Source of the DNA: Synechococcus sp. AG-670-F04
GTDB lineage: Bacteria; Cyanobacteriota; Cyanobacteriia; PCC-6307; Cyanobiaceae
Assembly (NCBI GenBank): GCA_003211515.1
Contig: QCSN01000002.1
Location: 52,375 to 116,374 of the forward strand
Reading direction: 5' to 3'
DNA: 64,000 bases
In this document: one piece after another, positions 18,581 through 27,655 of the stretch
How the letters are laid out: each line of letters starts with the position of its first letter
Position numbering within the stretch: position 1 is the first letter of the stretch
Translations under genes and position numbers: made by a program
The notes under the pieces: model-generated
Told to the model about the DNA's origin: nothing
What the model saw: only the letters and a program-made list of their open reading frames with translations
Databases searched by the model: none

Positions 18581-19603
18581 TCAGTTGGGCGCTGCACTGG
18601 CGGGATTGAGCCGAAGGTATTCGGTCACTGTGATTCGCTCAGGCTGGTTGTAGCCAATGGGCAACCAGAGATCACCGGCGTCGGCGTTGAAATGAATCTC
18701 CCAGTGGTAAAGCCCGCGGTAGGCCATCGGGTCCTCTTTCATCAGCGAGGCGTAAAGCAACACCGCCTTGCCGTAATAGTCGCTGTTGTTGTAGCCCCAG
18801 AGTCCCTGACGGATATCGCGTAAACCACCTCGCCGCACGAGATAACGGGCTGCTGCCTGGATCGCATCGTGGGGGTCACGGATGTTGCCTTCCCCGATTC
18901 CCGATTCGGCCCAGGTGGTCGGAAGAAACTGCATGGGTCCCTGAGCATTGGCCACAGAGATGCCGTCGATTCGGCCCATACCTGTTTCAACAAGATTCAC
19001 TGCCGCCAGCACTTCCCATTCGATTCCTGTCGCCGCTTCGGCTTTGCGGTAGTGCTGAAGCAGCCGATCAGCGGGTTCGGGTTGGATGATCCTCCAGGCC
19101 GGCAGGCGAGTCGGTCGTCGGCCGCGGCTCATGCGCAGGAACTCTCTGCGTGCTGCGAGGTGACGTTCGGCGACGCTGCGCCAGCGCTCGGGTAGAGCGG
19201 CGAGGACGAGCTGAGATCGGCGGATGTCAGCCGACAACACCCGATAGATCACCTGTTGCTGATGCCCGAGATCCGGCAGGTCCTGGTCCGGTGTGGATGG
19301 GTCGCGCAGTGCCATCTCCACGGCAGCGAGGAGGGTTGCCGCCGTTTGCGGATTGGTCGGCACCACCGGGTAGCGTCGGCCAGCTGCCGTCTTCGGCTGG
19401 TCGCTGCGGAAGGGCAGGATCGGTGAGGACGCGCTGCTATGGAGCGTTTTGTCCTGAGATGCCTGATCTGGCTCGAGGCCAGTCGCAATCGGGCGCGTGA
19501 TGGTTGTTTGGAATGCTGTGTCGCGGAAACCCGCCAGGGCAGCAACGGTGAGTCCAAGCCCGAGAACCACTCCTGGAATCAGCAGACCGGGCCGCGTTCG
19601 CAT
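18581..19603 (-). CDS. lytic murein transglycosylase (SLT-type)
   Basis: Cleaves peptidoglycan glycan strands. N-terminal hydrophobic segment (LLIPGVVLGLGLTVAALAGF) acts as signal or anchor, so it works in the periplasm. The catalytic lysozyme-like domain includes EVLAAVNLVETGMGRI, with the catalytic Glu, and AQGPMQFLPTTWAESG, the usual substrate-cleft signature. C-terminal WGYNNSDYYGKAVLLYA is also family-typical. 340 residues. Part of a leftward gene run with the DOMON-like protein 36 bp upstream. Confidence 0.9.
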   Translation of the reverse strand: MRTRPGLLIPGVVLGLGLTVAALAGFRDTAFQTTITRPIATGLEPDQASQDKTLHSSASSPILPFRSDQPKTAAGRRYPVVPTNPQTAATLLAAVEMALRDPSTPDQDLPDLGHQQQVIYRVLSADIRRSQLVLAALPERWRSVAERHLAARREFLRMSRGRRPTRLPAWRIIQPEPADRLLQHYRKAEAATGIEWEVLAAVNLVETGMGRIDGISVANAQGPMQFLPTTWAESGIGEGNIRDPHDAIQAAARYLVRRGGLRDIRQGLWGYNNSDYYGKAVLLYASLMKEDPMAYRGLYHWEIHFNADAGDLWLPIGYNQPERITVTEYLRLNPASAAPN

Positions 19604-19639
19604 TGAGGGAGAGGAGTTTGACGCCTGACCTTAAAGCGA

Positions 19640-20221
19640 TCAGGGTTGCAGGAAGGTGGAACGGAGATGGAAATCGGGATGATCTGGCCCATGGCGTAGC
19701 GCCCAGTAGTTCAGCCCATGGGTGCGCAGATTCAGGACTGAGGTGAGGGCTAGCTCGGGACAAACTCCCGCGGGCCACCAGGGGCGCAGGGGCAGCCGGG
19801 CATCGAGACGAACCTGGTGATGCCAGCGGCGCAATCGCACCTGAGGCGCTGAGCTGAGCTCCTGCGGATGTTGGGAGCGGCGGTACCCCTCAAAGCTATA
19901 GACCGCCCAATCGCCATTGGGTGCAAGGTTGATTTCCCAGTAACGATCGGAACCCGGAAGGGCGATGAAGGCTTCACAGCAGGTTGAAGTCCACAGTTCA
20001 TCCCGTCTTTCACCCCCAGACTGCAGACCATCGAACAATCCACTCGGGAGCAGGAGATCACTGATGCCACCCGAAGCGGTCATCAGAATTCCGTAGCTGA
20101 GTTCCAACCATCCATCGCAGTTCCAGATCATCTCGCCGCTGACGCGGATGCCGGGGAAGGCGTCTGGTTCGAACGACAGCAGACGCGATGCCTGACGCAG
20201 CATCACTGCAGGACGGGCCAT
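19640..20221 (-). CDS. DOMON-like domain protein
   Basis: 193 residues. ELWTSTCCEAFIALPGSDRYWEINLAPNGDWAVYSF-type beta strands match the small cyanobacterial/proteobacterial DOMON-like family, a beta sandwich related to sugar- or heme-binding domains. The key pieces are CCEAFI and YWEINLAPNGDW. No signal peptide. Its start is one base after the stop region of the kinase gene (20223), so the two are probably cotranslated. Ligand unknown. Confidence 0.75.
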   Translation of the reverse strand: MARPAVMLRQASRLLSFEPDAFPGIRVSGEMIWNCDGWLELSYGILMTASGGISDLLLPSGLFDGLQSGGERRDELWTSTCCEAFIALPGSDRYWEINLAPNGDWAVYSFEGYRRSQHPQELSSAPQVRLRRWHHQVRLDARLPLRPWWPAGVCPELALTSVLNLRTHGLNYWALRHGPDHPDFHLRSTFLQP

Positions 20222-20222
20222 C

Positions 20223-21395
20223 TCAGACCTGGGCCGTTTGAGGGTTGAGCTCCCTGGTCAGACGATCAACCAGTGAGCGGATGGCGGGCATCTGGGCTTC
20301 GATACTGCGAGTCAGCTGGAACTGCACGGCGGCGCGATGAAGGTTATGCCCCGGTGCTGTGCTCCGGAAATAAACATCTCCTTCGAGATGATCTGTGAGA
20401 AAGCGCAATCCGAGTTCCAGTGGAATCAGCCGGATGCAGTCCGGCAGATAATGGAGATCCCAGTCGCTCAGAAAGCCCCGGGCAACTGTGAGATAGCCGG
20501 TGAGGATCGCTTCACACAGAGCGATGTCGAAGTGTGCATCCTGCGGAAGTTTGGCTTCCTCCCCGGCGGGGTTGCAGCAGGAGCGCAGACAATCTCCAAT
20601 GTCGTAGTGCACCAACCCCGGCTTCACAGTGTCGAGATCGATCAGGCCAACGGCTTGGCCGGTGACGTCATCGATCATGACGTTGTTGATCTTGGGATCT
20701 CCATGGATCGGTCGTTGCCTCAGTTCACCGCGCGCCCGCGCCGCCTCCAGCACGTCGATGCCCTCTCGGCGTGAGGCCACAAAATCACAGGCCTGTTGCA
20801 GAGCCTCGTTGTCTGCAGCGATCGTTCGATCGGAGATCACAGCGTCGTAATGCTGCAGATAGACCGGAGTGACGTGGAAATTCTCGAGGGTGTCGGCAAG
20901 TTGATCGGCGGGAAGATCGCTGATCAGGCTGTGGAACATTCCAAGTCCATAGCCCACTTCTCGGGCATGGTCGGCGTTGCGGATCACATCCGTTGCCGTG
21001 GCAGCGCCGATGTAGGAAATCGATCGCCAGAACTGGCCTTCATGCTCCACCCAATGGGCATCCTGCCGGCAGCGCACCACGCGCGGGATCTCCCAGCGAC
21101 GACCGTGCAGCTCAGGGGGTGGAGAGGCCAGTCTCCGTTCCACATGGGAGCTCAGGGCGATCAGGTTCTGCATCACAAGTTCGGGCCTGTGAAACACCTG
21201 GGTGTTCAAGCGTTGCATCACAAAGGCTCCCCGAACCCCGCGGCTGTCCTTGGATGTGCCGTTGTGGGTTACCAGAAAGGTGTCGTTGACATTGCCGGAC
21301 CCCAGAGAACGAATCGCCGTGATGCGTTCGCGGGGATGAAAGCGATCGGCGATGGCTTCGAGAGCCTCAGTCATCGGCAGTCGCATCGATCTCAT
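20223..21395 (-). CDS. APH-family phosphotransferase (N-acetylhexosamine-kinase-like)
   Basis: 390-residue kinase of the aminoglycoside phosphotransferase/choline kinase fold. The nucleotide loop is LGSGNVNDTFLV; the catalytic loop is RPIHGDPKINNVM and the metal site is VGLIDLDTVKPGLVHYDIGD. GN-NDT near the start resembles N-acetylhexosamine 1-kinases, so a sugar substrate is plausible but unproven. Other ATGs at 21386 and 21374 are possible starts. Coupled to the DOMON-like gene downstream. Confidence 0.8.
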   Translation of the reverse strand: MRSMRLPMTEALEAIADRFHPRERITAIRSLGSGNVNDTFLVTHNGTSKDSRGVRGAFVMQRLNTQVFHRPELVMQNLIALSSHVERRLASPPPELHGRRWEIPRVVRCRQDAHWVEHEGQFWRSISYIGAATATDVIRNADHAREVGYGLGMFHSLISDLPADQLADTLENFHVTPVYLQHYDAVISDRTIAADNEALQQACDFVASRREGIDVLEAARARGELRQRPIHGDPKINNVMIDDVTGQAVGLIDLDTVKPGLVHYDIGDCLRSCCNPAGEEAKLPQDAHFDIALCEAILTGYLTVARGFLSDWDLHYLPDCIRLIPLELGLRFLTDHLEGDVYFRSTAPGHNLHRAAVQFQLTRSIEAQMPAIRSLVDRLTRELNPQTAQV

Positions 21396-21457
21396 TTCAG
21401 AACCATGCCGGTGGTCGCTGTCGAGACCAGAGCTTGGTGTGCGGAAAAGCAGGCGAC

Positions 21458-22972
21458 TCAGGTGTCCAGCTTGCTCTCGATTGCATTCATCAGCTGCAGA
21501 TAGACCGGCACTCCCGATTGGTCGATCTCGTCCAAATCCATGTCGCAGCGCATGGCGCGACGGGCGTTGTCGGCGATCACAGCATTGACGACAAGATCGA
21601 GGGCTTCAGGGATCTCCAGGTTTTGCAGAGCCTCCGCATAGCGACGGCTGTGGGTTGGCCGCACCGATTCCTGGCAGTAATTGGACAGCTCCCGGCTCTT
21701 GGTCATCACCTCATAGGCGGTCTCTTTGACGTTCGCTCGTCCGTAAACCGCCATGTAAAGCAGGTTCACCATCGAACAGTCATGCACGGGAATCGCGTAC
21801 CGACGCGCTATCTGGGGCCAATACCGCAGAGCCTTGAGGCCTTCCAGGGCCCCCTTGCGCAAGCCTGCGTCTTCACACCACGCTTCGAGCTCCTCCATGG
21901 AGTTGGGGCAGCGGCCGTGCTCACACATCTGTTGCGCCAGCACCTGGCCGGCTTGGAAATTTCGGGTCGGCCGGCCTGACACCGGCAGCATCATGCTGCC
22001 TCGTACATCAGCAACCATCGCGGTGAGCTGCGTAAACGTGTGGTCCCTGACTTTTTCGAAATCGCCGTCCCGCACTAGGGTCGCTTCAATTCTTGGAACC
22101 GCGTAGCCGAGTTCCGTGAGTGGAATCGGCTGACGGTGGTAAAGCTTTTGGCGATCGCGTCGGGCCATCGATACTGTTGCGGCCTGGTCGAGACACTGGT
22201 TCAACAACAGGGTGAGCACTGTGGGAAGGACACCGGGGTTGTCCTGGTGGAAGGCGTAAACGAATCCAGCGAAAACCGACGCCATGTTCTTGGCCGCCTT
22301 GATGTATTGCCCTTCAACGTTGTGGACGCCTGCGGACACCTGGATGTTGGGTGACAGACGATCCAGAAGCTGTGCGCCGAGCATGGCTGTGAGTGCGTCC
22401 GGATGGCAGAAGTTCGCTGTGAAGCTGTCGAAGGGATTCCGTAGGGCGCCATGGCGGTGAAACCCTGAGAAGAAAGCAAGGCTCGGTTGCTTCTCACAGA
22501 GCACGTAGGCGCTGTTGCTGATCGGATCGTGGTTAAACGATCCTGCAAGGCAGGCAAGAACAACCTGGGGGCGGTTGAGCTCCTGCCGCAGACGGCACGC
22601 CTCGAGAAGATCCTCCTCAACGTGATTGCTGTTGGCGCTCAGCAGCACCAGCTCACAGTTGAGGATGAGATCGGCCAGCAGGTTGGAGACCCGCTCCCCC
22701 TCGACGAGATGGCTGCCCATCTCGAGCACTGTTGCCACGTGGCCCCGATCCATGGTCGCCAGGGTTTCATCGTCGAAGGCGCCTAGCAGTTCTCGACCCG
22801 GTCGAGCGGCCAGCATCAGTCGGCCGGCTTCGTTCTGCATAGCGCAGTTGTAGGCCAGTGAGGCTGGGTAGAGCCCCACGCTGTAAAACCCGACTTTTCC
22901 AGACTCGACCTCCAGAACCCTCTCTCGGATCGCCTGGGGGTCGAGGCTGTGATCGAAGAAGGAATTGAGCAT
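21458..22972 (-). CDS. conserved 504-residue protein, function unknown
   Basis: No family recognised. The N-terminal half alternates hydrophobic strands and helices in a Rossmann-like way (GKVGFYSVGLYPASLAYN, LELVLLSANSNHVEED type segments), and the middle contains SAGVHNVEGQYIKAAKNMASVFAGF and a helical C-terminal half. That layout recalls dehydrogenases of the glycerol-3-phosphate/6-phosphogluconate class, but no clear GxGxxG is seen, so this is a guess. Full-length and intact. Starts 57 bp from the divergent glutathione transferase ATG and heads the leftward run including the kinase. Confidence 0.7.
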   Translation of the reverse strand: MLNSFFDHSLDPQAIRERVLEVESGKVGFYSVGLYPASLAYNCAMQNEAGRLMLAARPGRELLGAFDDETLATMDRGHVATVLEMGSHLVEGERVSNLLADLILNCELVLLSANSNHVEEDLLEACRLRQELNRPQVVLACLAGSFNHDPISNSAYVLCEKQPSLAFFSGFHRHGALRNPFDSFTANFCHPDALTAMLGAQLLDRLSPNIQVSAGVHNVEGQYIKAAKNMASVFAGFVYAFHQDNPGVLPTVLTLLLNQCLDQAATVSMARRDRQKLYHRQPIPLTELGYAVPRIEATLVRDGDFEKVRDHTFTQLTAMVADVRGSMMLPVSGRPTRNFQAGQVLAQQMCEHGRCPNSMEELEAWCEDAGLRKGALEGLKALRYWPQIARRYAIPVHDCSMVNLLYMAVYGRANVKETAYEVMTKSRELSNYCQESVRPTHSRRYAEALQNLEIPEALDLVVNAVIADNARRAMRCDMDLDEIDQSGVPVYLQLMNAIESKLDT

Positions 22973-23029
22973 GGAGAGAGCCTACGGATCCCTGTTGAGG
23001 TGAGACTGAACAGGCGATGCGCCGGCTCG

Positions 23030-23614
23030 ATGACATTGACGTTGTATGGGGCTCCCAAAACGAGGGTGTCCATGCCCCGTTGGTACCTGGAGGAAAAGGG
23101 GATCCCCTATGAACTGGTGATGCTCGATCTGGCGGCGCAGGGCAATCGCCAGCCCGACTTCCTGGCCGTCAATCCCTTCGGCAAGCTGCCTGCGCTTGAG
23201 GATGACAGTGTTTCAGGGTTGGATGGGCAGCCGCTGAAATTGTTTGAGTCCGGCGCGATCCTGCAGCATCTCGAAGACCATCACAGTGGTGAACAACGCA
23301 GTGCTGCGGAACGCTCACTGACAGCGCAGTGGCTTCTTTTCGCCAATGCCACGCTCGCCATCGCTTTGTTTGTGCCCAGCAATCGCGAGCGGGAGTTCCC
23401 GCGTTTGATGCAGGAGCTGGATCGCCAGATGGCGTCGGGAGGGCCATTGGTGGGCGACCGCTGGGGGGCCGCTGACTGTGCAGTGAGTGCCTATCTGGCT
23501 TATCTGCCGATCTTTTTCCCCCAGGAGGATCTCAGTCCCTATCCATCGATTCAGGCCCTGATCACATCGACCCGACAGCGATCCGCTTACCGCAAGGTGA
23601 TGGGCATGGACTGA
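23030..23614 (+). CDS. glutathione S-transferase family protein
   Basis: About 194 residues. N-terminal thioredoxin fold TLTLYGAPKTRVSMPRWYLE, then VNPFGKLPALEDD (the cis-Pro and gamma-Glu site) and SGAILQHLEDH (glutathione contact). C-terminal helical domain with GPLVGDRWGAADCAVSAYL. The ATG at 23030 is chosen as it begins the fold directly. Probably detoxification or stress related; substrate unknown. Confidence 0.9.
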   Translation: MTLTLYGAPKTRVSMPRWYLEEKGIPYELVMLDLAAQGNRQPDFLAVNPFGKLPALEDDSVSGLDGQPLKLFESGAILQHLEDHHSGEQRSAAERSLTAQWLLFANATLAIALFVPSNREREFPRLMQELDRQMASGGPLVGDRWGAADCAVSAYLAYLPIFFPQEDLSPYPSIQALITSTRQRSAYRKVMGMD

Positions 23615-23657
23615 GCGGGCAAACTCACGGTGTAATGCAGTTCAAAGCGTTCAGGCC

Positions 23658-24173
23658 ATGGCTTACAACCGCTCCGAGTTGTTAATGGCCTATCGATGGC
23701 CTGCAGCTCTGTTGATCTCCAGTGTTGTGCTGTCTGGCTCAGCGTTGGTGATTGCCTGGGTAGCGATACGTTTTTTAAGCCAACCCATCCCAATCCGGAT
23801 CCAGGGTGGGCTGGATGTTGATCGGTTGGTGATGCCGCCGACGCTGACGATTCGCGCGGATCAGCCCCTTCCCGTTGAGGGAATGGTGGGCGTGAAGGAA
23901 CAGGTGCAGATCGCCAATGACGCTCCGCTGACGATTCGCGGCCCGATCACGGTGCAAAAAATCACGACACCGGTTCAGGTGCGTGGTGCGGTGGATGCCC
24001 ATGCCCGTGTCTCCGCCAGCGATACGCCGATCGCTGTTGATCTGAAGGCTCCGGTGTCCGTGGATGGTTCGGTGGTTGTGAAGGAACCGGTCACGGTCAA
24101 GGGTGATGTGGACGTGGACGTGGAAGGCAAGGTTGGAATTGATGGCAAGGTCGGCACGCGCATCGGCTTCTGA
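23658..24173 (+). CDS. membrane-anchored beta-repeat protein
   Basis: 171 residues. One N-terminal helix (LLISSVVLSGSALVIAWVAI) anchors it; the rest is periplasmic or thylakoid-luminal and made of short valine-glycine/proline strands (PVQVRGAVDAHARV, APVSVDGSVVVKEPVTVKG, VDVDVEGKVGIDGKVG). The spacing suggests a small beta-helix or stacked sheet. No cysteines, no catalytic motif. A CTAGACA/TGTCTAG inverted repeat at 24210-24231 follows it and may end transcription. Confidence 0.7.
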   Translation: MAYNRSELLMAYRWPAALLISSVVLSGSALVIAWVAIRFLSQPIPIRIQGGLDVDRLVMPPTLTIRADQPLPVEGMVGVKEQVQIANDAPLTIRGPITVQKITTPVQVRGAVDAHARVSASDTPIAVDLKAPVSVDGSVVVKEPVTVKGDVDVDVEGKVGIDGKVGTRIGF

Positions 24174-24209
24174 TCAAACCGGACGAGCGTTGATCGGCCT
24201 CCCATACAT

Positions 24210-24234
24210 CTAGACACCAATCCATGTCTAGGGT
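24210..24234 (+). terminator. weak hairpin after the beta-repeat gene
   Basis: Perfect 7-bp stem CTAGACA (24210-24216) and TGTCTAG (24225-24231) with an 8-base loop, followed by GGTTTTG. The stem is AT-rich and the T-tract short, so termination is plausible but weak. Confidence 0.4.
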
Positions 24235-24276
24235 TTTGACGTCATCTAGCCGCAAGGCTTGTGATGCAATTAGGTC

Positions 24277-24483
24277 ATGCAGGTCAAACAGAGGAAAGGT
24301 CGCTCAGGCTGGTACGTGACGATTCCTGCCTGTGCCTAGTGAATTGAGAAGGGTGAATCGTGGTCCTATCAGCTCCAATTCATGAGTTGTCAAAGCTGAT
24401 GAAATCCATGCTGAAGCAAAAAAGAATCAGCTCAAGATTGGGCTTGAACGTCAGCAGAGATTCAATGCGCTGTTGAGGTGTGA
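24277..24483 (+). pseudogene. decayed small gene remnant
   Basis: ATG at 24277 opens a 20-codon frame reading MQVKQRKGRSGWYVTIPACA and then stops (TAG 24337). Further coding-like sequence follows in shifted frames, including EKGESWSYQLQ and ADEIHAEAKKNQLKIGLERQ. Together they look like one small protein broken by a stop and at least one or two frameshifts. The first segment has the flavour of a small DNA-binding or integrase-type N-terminus, but this is not secure. Confidence 0.4.
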
Positions 24484-24590
24484 TCACTGCTAGATTTAGC
24501 CATAATTTACAAAAAATACAACAAAAACAGTTGTATTAAGGGACGACGCCTTTTAGGCCAATATGCTTGTAGAAGCTTGGAAATCGTAAA

Positions 24591-25580
24591 TTGTCCTTTG
24601 CATTCGGTGATCTTAACGACCTGTTTTATGACGATTTTCAGGGATATGGTATGCCTGCTATTTGGAATACAAAAGATTACAGTGTTCCCAGGAGAATCGA
24701 ATGGAGCACCACCGATAGTGAGCTTTTATTCAAGGGTGAACTTGTTCCAGTTGACGGCAGGATCGAGCTATTTAATGATCAAATAGCTCACGCATTTTAT
24801 TTGTGGGATGAGGCGCTTGAATCAATCTATTTTGTTGAAACGGATCAGGGAAACAACGCTGATATTACCTTTGCAACATCTTCCGACACTGGAAATAATT
24901 TTGCAGTATTCATTCGCAAAATTCCTGCTTCAACAGGGTATATCGAGGCGGGACGGGTCAAGCTGAATGCGGACAAACTTTTGGATCAATCTCCGGACCT
25001 GCAGAGTAAGATTATTATTCATGAGATAGGAAATATACTTGGATTGGGCGATATTATCTGCTCAGATAATATTCAAAGCGTTCAGGAGGATAAGTGTTCA
25101 CCTAAGGAGCCATTTATGGGTGGAAACAGTCTTTATGCTTTTGACACAGAGCTCATAAAGTACCTCTATGGTGAGCCATTTTTCTCGAGTCCTGAAGCTC
25201 GTCCGAGAGATATTAATGGCACTCCAAAAAAAGATAAACTCATTGGTACTAACGGAGACGACAATATTTCAGGCGACGGAGGTGCGGATAAGATTGATGG
25301 TAAAAAAGGTGACGATTTGATTGACCCCGGTCTTTGGACCAGCGGCAAATTTGATGTTATTAAGGGGGGAAAGGGCAGAGATACATTCGTGATAAAAAAA
25401 GGCTACTGGGCATTTATTAAAGACTTCAAGGTGCTGGATGACAGGCTTGATATAACAGGCTTAAGTTCAAATTTTGATTGGGAAATTAAGAAAGGTAAAA
25501 CCTACATCTATGACAGCGATGGATTTGAGACCTTGAGGTTAAAAGGGAAAATTGACCTATCTAAAGCTGAAACTATATGA
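24591..25580 (+). CDS. short RTX protein with degenerate metzincin zinc motif
   Basis: 329 residues from a TTG start. Residues about 100-185 resemble a serralysin-like metzincin: the strand GNNADITFATS and then IIHEIGNILGLGDI, where the usual HExxHxxGxxH/D has Asn at the second His. Residues about 210-260 hold a few RTX-type glycine-aspartate repeats (GTNGDDNISGDGGADKIDG, KKGDDLID), and the C-terminus is the AT-rich beta tail common to type I secreted proteins. No signal peptide, consistent with type I secretion. With the second zinc ligand missing it may be inactive or use another ligand. Confidence 0.75.
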   Translation: MSFAFGDLNDLFYDDFQGYGMPAIWNTKDYSVPRRIEWSTTDSELLFKGELVPVDGRIELFNDQIAHAFYLWDEALESIYFVETDQGNNADITFATSSDTGNNFAVFIRKIPASTGYIEAGRVKLNADKLLDQSPDLQSKIIIHEIGNILGLGDIICSDNIQSVQEDKCSPKEPFMGGNSLYAFDTELIKYLYGEPFFSSPEARPRDINGTPKKDKLIGTNGDDNISGDGGADKIDGKKGDDLIDPGLWTSGKFDVIKGGKGRDTFVIKKGYWAFIKDFKVLDDRLDITGLSSNFDWEIKKGKTYIYDSDGFETLRLKGKIDLSKAETI

Positions 25581-25858
25581 GCCGCCCTGTCCTCTGGCAA
25601 ATCAGATCAGGATTGAGATTTGCAAGCTGTTCAGCACGGCAGATTGAAGTAGGTCGCTTTGCAATCCTTGAGATAATCCTTGTCACCATTCGTGACAGCC
25701 AATACGGAAGGAAATATCGGGGCGCTCTGGCTTATGAACTAAATATTTCTGATAACACCCTGGACAATGCCCTTGACTGGAAACAAAAGCTTCTAGCACT
25801 ATAAACCTGAATGAGCAGACTGGAGTAGCTGAGATGAAAGAGATGGCTGGTCGCTCAA

Positions 25859-26149
25859 TCAATAACGACGCAATGGGCAATCCTTGAAGACTTCTTGAGC
25901 CAGAACAGCGTTGACTGCTTCCTTCTTGGCTGCGGGGTGGCCCGCACCATTCCCCATGAAGTTCTTCTGAACTAATTGCAGGGTGTTCGTTGAAATTTCG
26001 TCGTTCATATGTAGGTCACATAATGTTGCGAAAGCGCCACCGGAATACGCATACCAGAATTCGTATGGAGCTTGAGCTTTTGCGCTCTGGCAAACAGCGA
26101 TCGAGAGGACTGATAACGCACCTGCAATGGCAAAAGCTTTGACTTTCAT
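25859..26149 (-). CDS. small exported protein, function unknown
   Basis: 96 residues from the ATG at 26149. Clear signal peptide MKVKAFAIAGALSVLSIAV with cleavage near AKA-Q. The mature part has two cysteines, AFATLCDLHMND and EVFKDCPLRRY, which could form one disulfide. This KDCPLRR-type ending recurs in small secreted proteins of marine Synechococcus as I recall. Unknown role. Confidence 0.7.
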   Translation of the reverse strand: MKVKAFAIAGALSVLSIAVCQSAKAQAPYEFWYAYSGGAFATLCDLHMNDEISTNTLQLVQKNFMGNGAGHPAAKKEAVNAVLAQEVFKDCPLRRY

Positions 26150-27178
26150 TGTTCGCTTGGTTAATTGCAATGTTGGAGATTAGTTTAATTCTCGGTATTA
26201 TAGGTCTTGCAGGAAGAGGAGGGACTCTTCTATGAGCGTATCTTCAATATCAAATGACAACTAAAAATACAAGCGCACAAGGCATGATGCCTGGACATCG
26301 AATGTCTCCGCTTGCCTGCCTTTAATCATCGTAGTTTGGTTCGAATTATTTATCCTAATAATAAGATAATACCGAAAATACAAAGAACAACTTGATAGAT
26401 GAAAAACAATCACAGAAGGCTGGCTATGCCAAGTTTTTGAAAGCCAATGATTACAATGAAAGGACTGGACATGCTTTAAACAATGACTTTGTATTTTTTG
26501 TAAAGAAGGTGCTTTTAAGTGATGTCATTATAACCCTTGAAAAAAGAGCCTCACAGATAGTCGGACAGAATGCTAGTGAAGTAAATTAAATCCTTCGTAA
26601 ATGCATCAAGGTAACGCCTGATTGCAAGGCTATAGATTATTTTGATCTTGGAGAATCGGCATTCGAACGGATTGATCTAATGATGGATCATGTTTACGCG
26701 AGCTAAAAAAGTAGAAGGCTGAAGTCAAGACGAAATAGATTTCAGCGTGGCTCACATCAAAGCAAGCAAACGCGCTATAAACTATGTAGCTAAAGAAAGC
26801 TGAAAGCAAGATAACCCTCACAAGTGTCTTGTTTCTAGCAAATAAAATGTCAACTTAATATGCTGCCTGAATGAAAAGCGGCACTAGCGGTAAGGATGTA
26901 GTTGACCTAGGAATATATTTCCAAAATAGTAAAGATAGCCGAACCATATCAACACAATAAACCGAAAGGACTGGCGATGGTTTGCTCTCTGCCAAAAGAT
27001 CGCTTTCCCCTCCCGTATCTCTGACATTTCTATGGTGAATCAAATATATTCTCGCGCGATTTCCATGCGCTGACACATCCTACGCAAGTGTTCGCAGCGT
27101 TTCTTGAGATGTTGCTCTGGCAGAAGACGTCGTTGCCTTAGGCAACAGACACAAATCAAGGCGCAGCCGCCGTGATTT
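26150..27178. other. 1-kb stretch without a secure gene
   Basis: AT-rich. Short open frames exist at 26392-26589 (+), 26630-26821 (-, two hydrophobic stretches, GTG start) and 26855-27076 (-), but none has a ribosome site or recognisable motif. A GTTGCC-TTA-GGCAAC hairpin lies near 27133-27147. I see no RNA gene here. Confidence 0.4.
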
Positions 27179-27202
27179 CGAGCAGATGTTGTCGTCTGCT
27201 CG
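27179..27202 (-). terminator. 8-bp stem-loop 3 bp beyond a small gene
   Basis: Perfect stem CGAGCAGA (27179-27186) and TCTGCTCG (27195-27202), loop of 8. It begins two bases after the stop codon of the 53-residue membrane protein on the minus strand, so it probably protects or ends that mRNA. No T-tract follows. Confidence 0.5.
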
Positions 27203-27204
27203 GG

Positions 27205-27366
27205 TTAAAAGCCACCAAATCGAAGGCAGAGTTCCAAGGTGCCTAGACCAAAAAGAAAGGTTCCACCTAGGAGAGCCAGCTCTTTGCGATTCTGAGCCAT
27301 CGGAAGTAGGGCAGAGCCCACGAGCAACGCTCCAAAGAATCTAAAGGGAATCAGTAATTCCAACAT
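27205..27366 (-). CDS. 53-residue two-helix membrane protein
   Basis: ATG at 27366, TAA at 27205. The product begins MLELLIPFRFFGALLVGSAL, has a short polar turn MAQNRKEL and a second helix LLGGTFLFGLGTLEL, ending CLRFGGF. Layout is a compact hairpin in the membrane. No known family assigned. Codon content is ordinary for the region and the frame is closed by a hairpin right after the stop, which supports it being real. Confidence 0.6.
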   Translation of the reverse strand: MLELLIPFRFFGALLVGSALLPMAQNRKELALLGGTFLFGLGTLELCLRFGGF

Positions 27367-27517
27367 TTAGAACGTTTACGTAAATCGATCTTCGCACGCA
27401 CCTGTTTACGGTCTTTCATGAAAAATCAGTAACAAAGGGATTTTTTGGTATCAGTGAATACAATGCTTAATAAAACTTAGCTCCAGGCGCGTCGGTTAAG
27501 TCTTGGGTTGAGGCGGC

Positions 27518-27655
27518 TTAGGCCCGCCTCCAGCCCTCGCGCCTCAGTTTCATCTGCTGTCCATTGGGAAGGCGTCCTCGCTTGAGAAAGCGGTAGTTCG
27601 CTGTAAAGCACTGGTTGGTCAGCAGGTGATCCGAACGGCTAACCGTTCGGATGCA
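27518..27655 (-). pseudogene. 3' fragment of a small gene
   Basis: On the minus strand a coding-like run ends at TAA 27518-27520 and reads TNQCFTANYRFLKRGRLPNG followed by a basic tail ending GWRRA. No start codon precedes it in frame; a stop lies upstream. An 8-bp perfect inverted repeat (CCGAACGG, CTAA, CCGTTCGG at 27631-27650) falls inside it. The GWRR end is reminiscent of DUF1651-type proteins. Best read as a truncated remnant. Confidence 0.35.

Noticed and set aside
25577..25804. 75-codon ORF whose ATG overlaps the RTX protein stop as ATGA
   Set aside because: No ribosome site, composition unlike neighbours and an equally long frame on the other strand; overlap could be chance.
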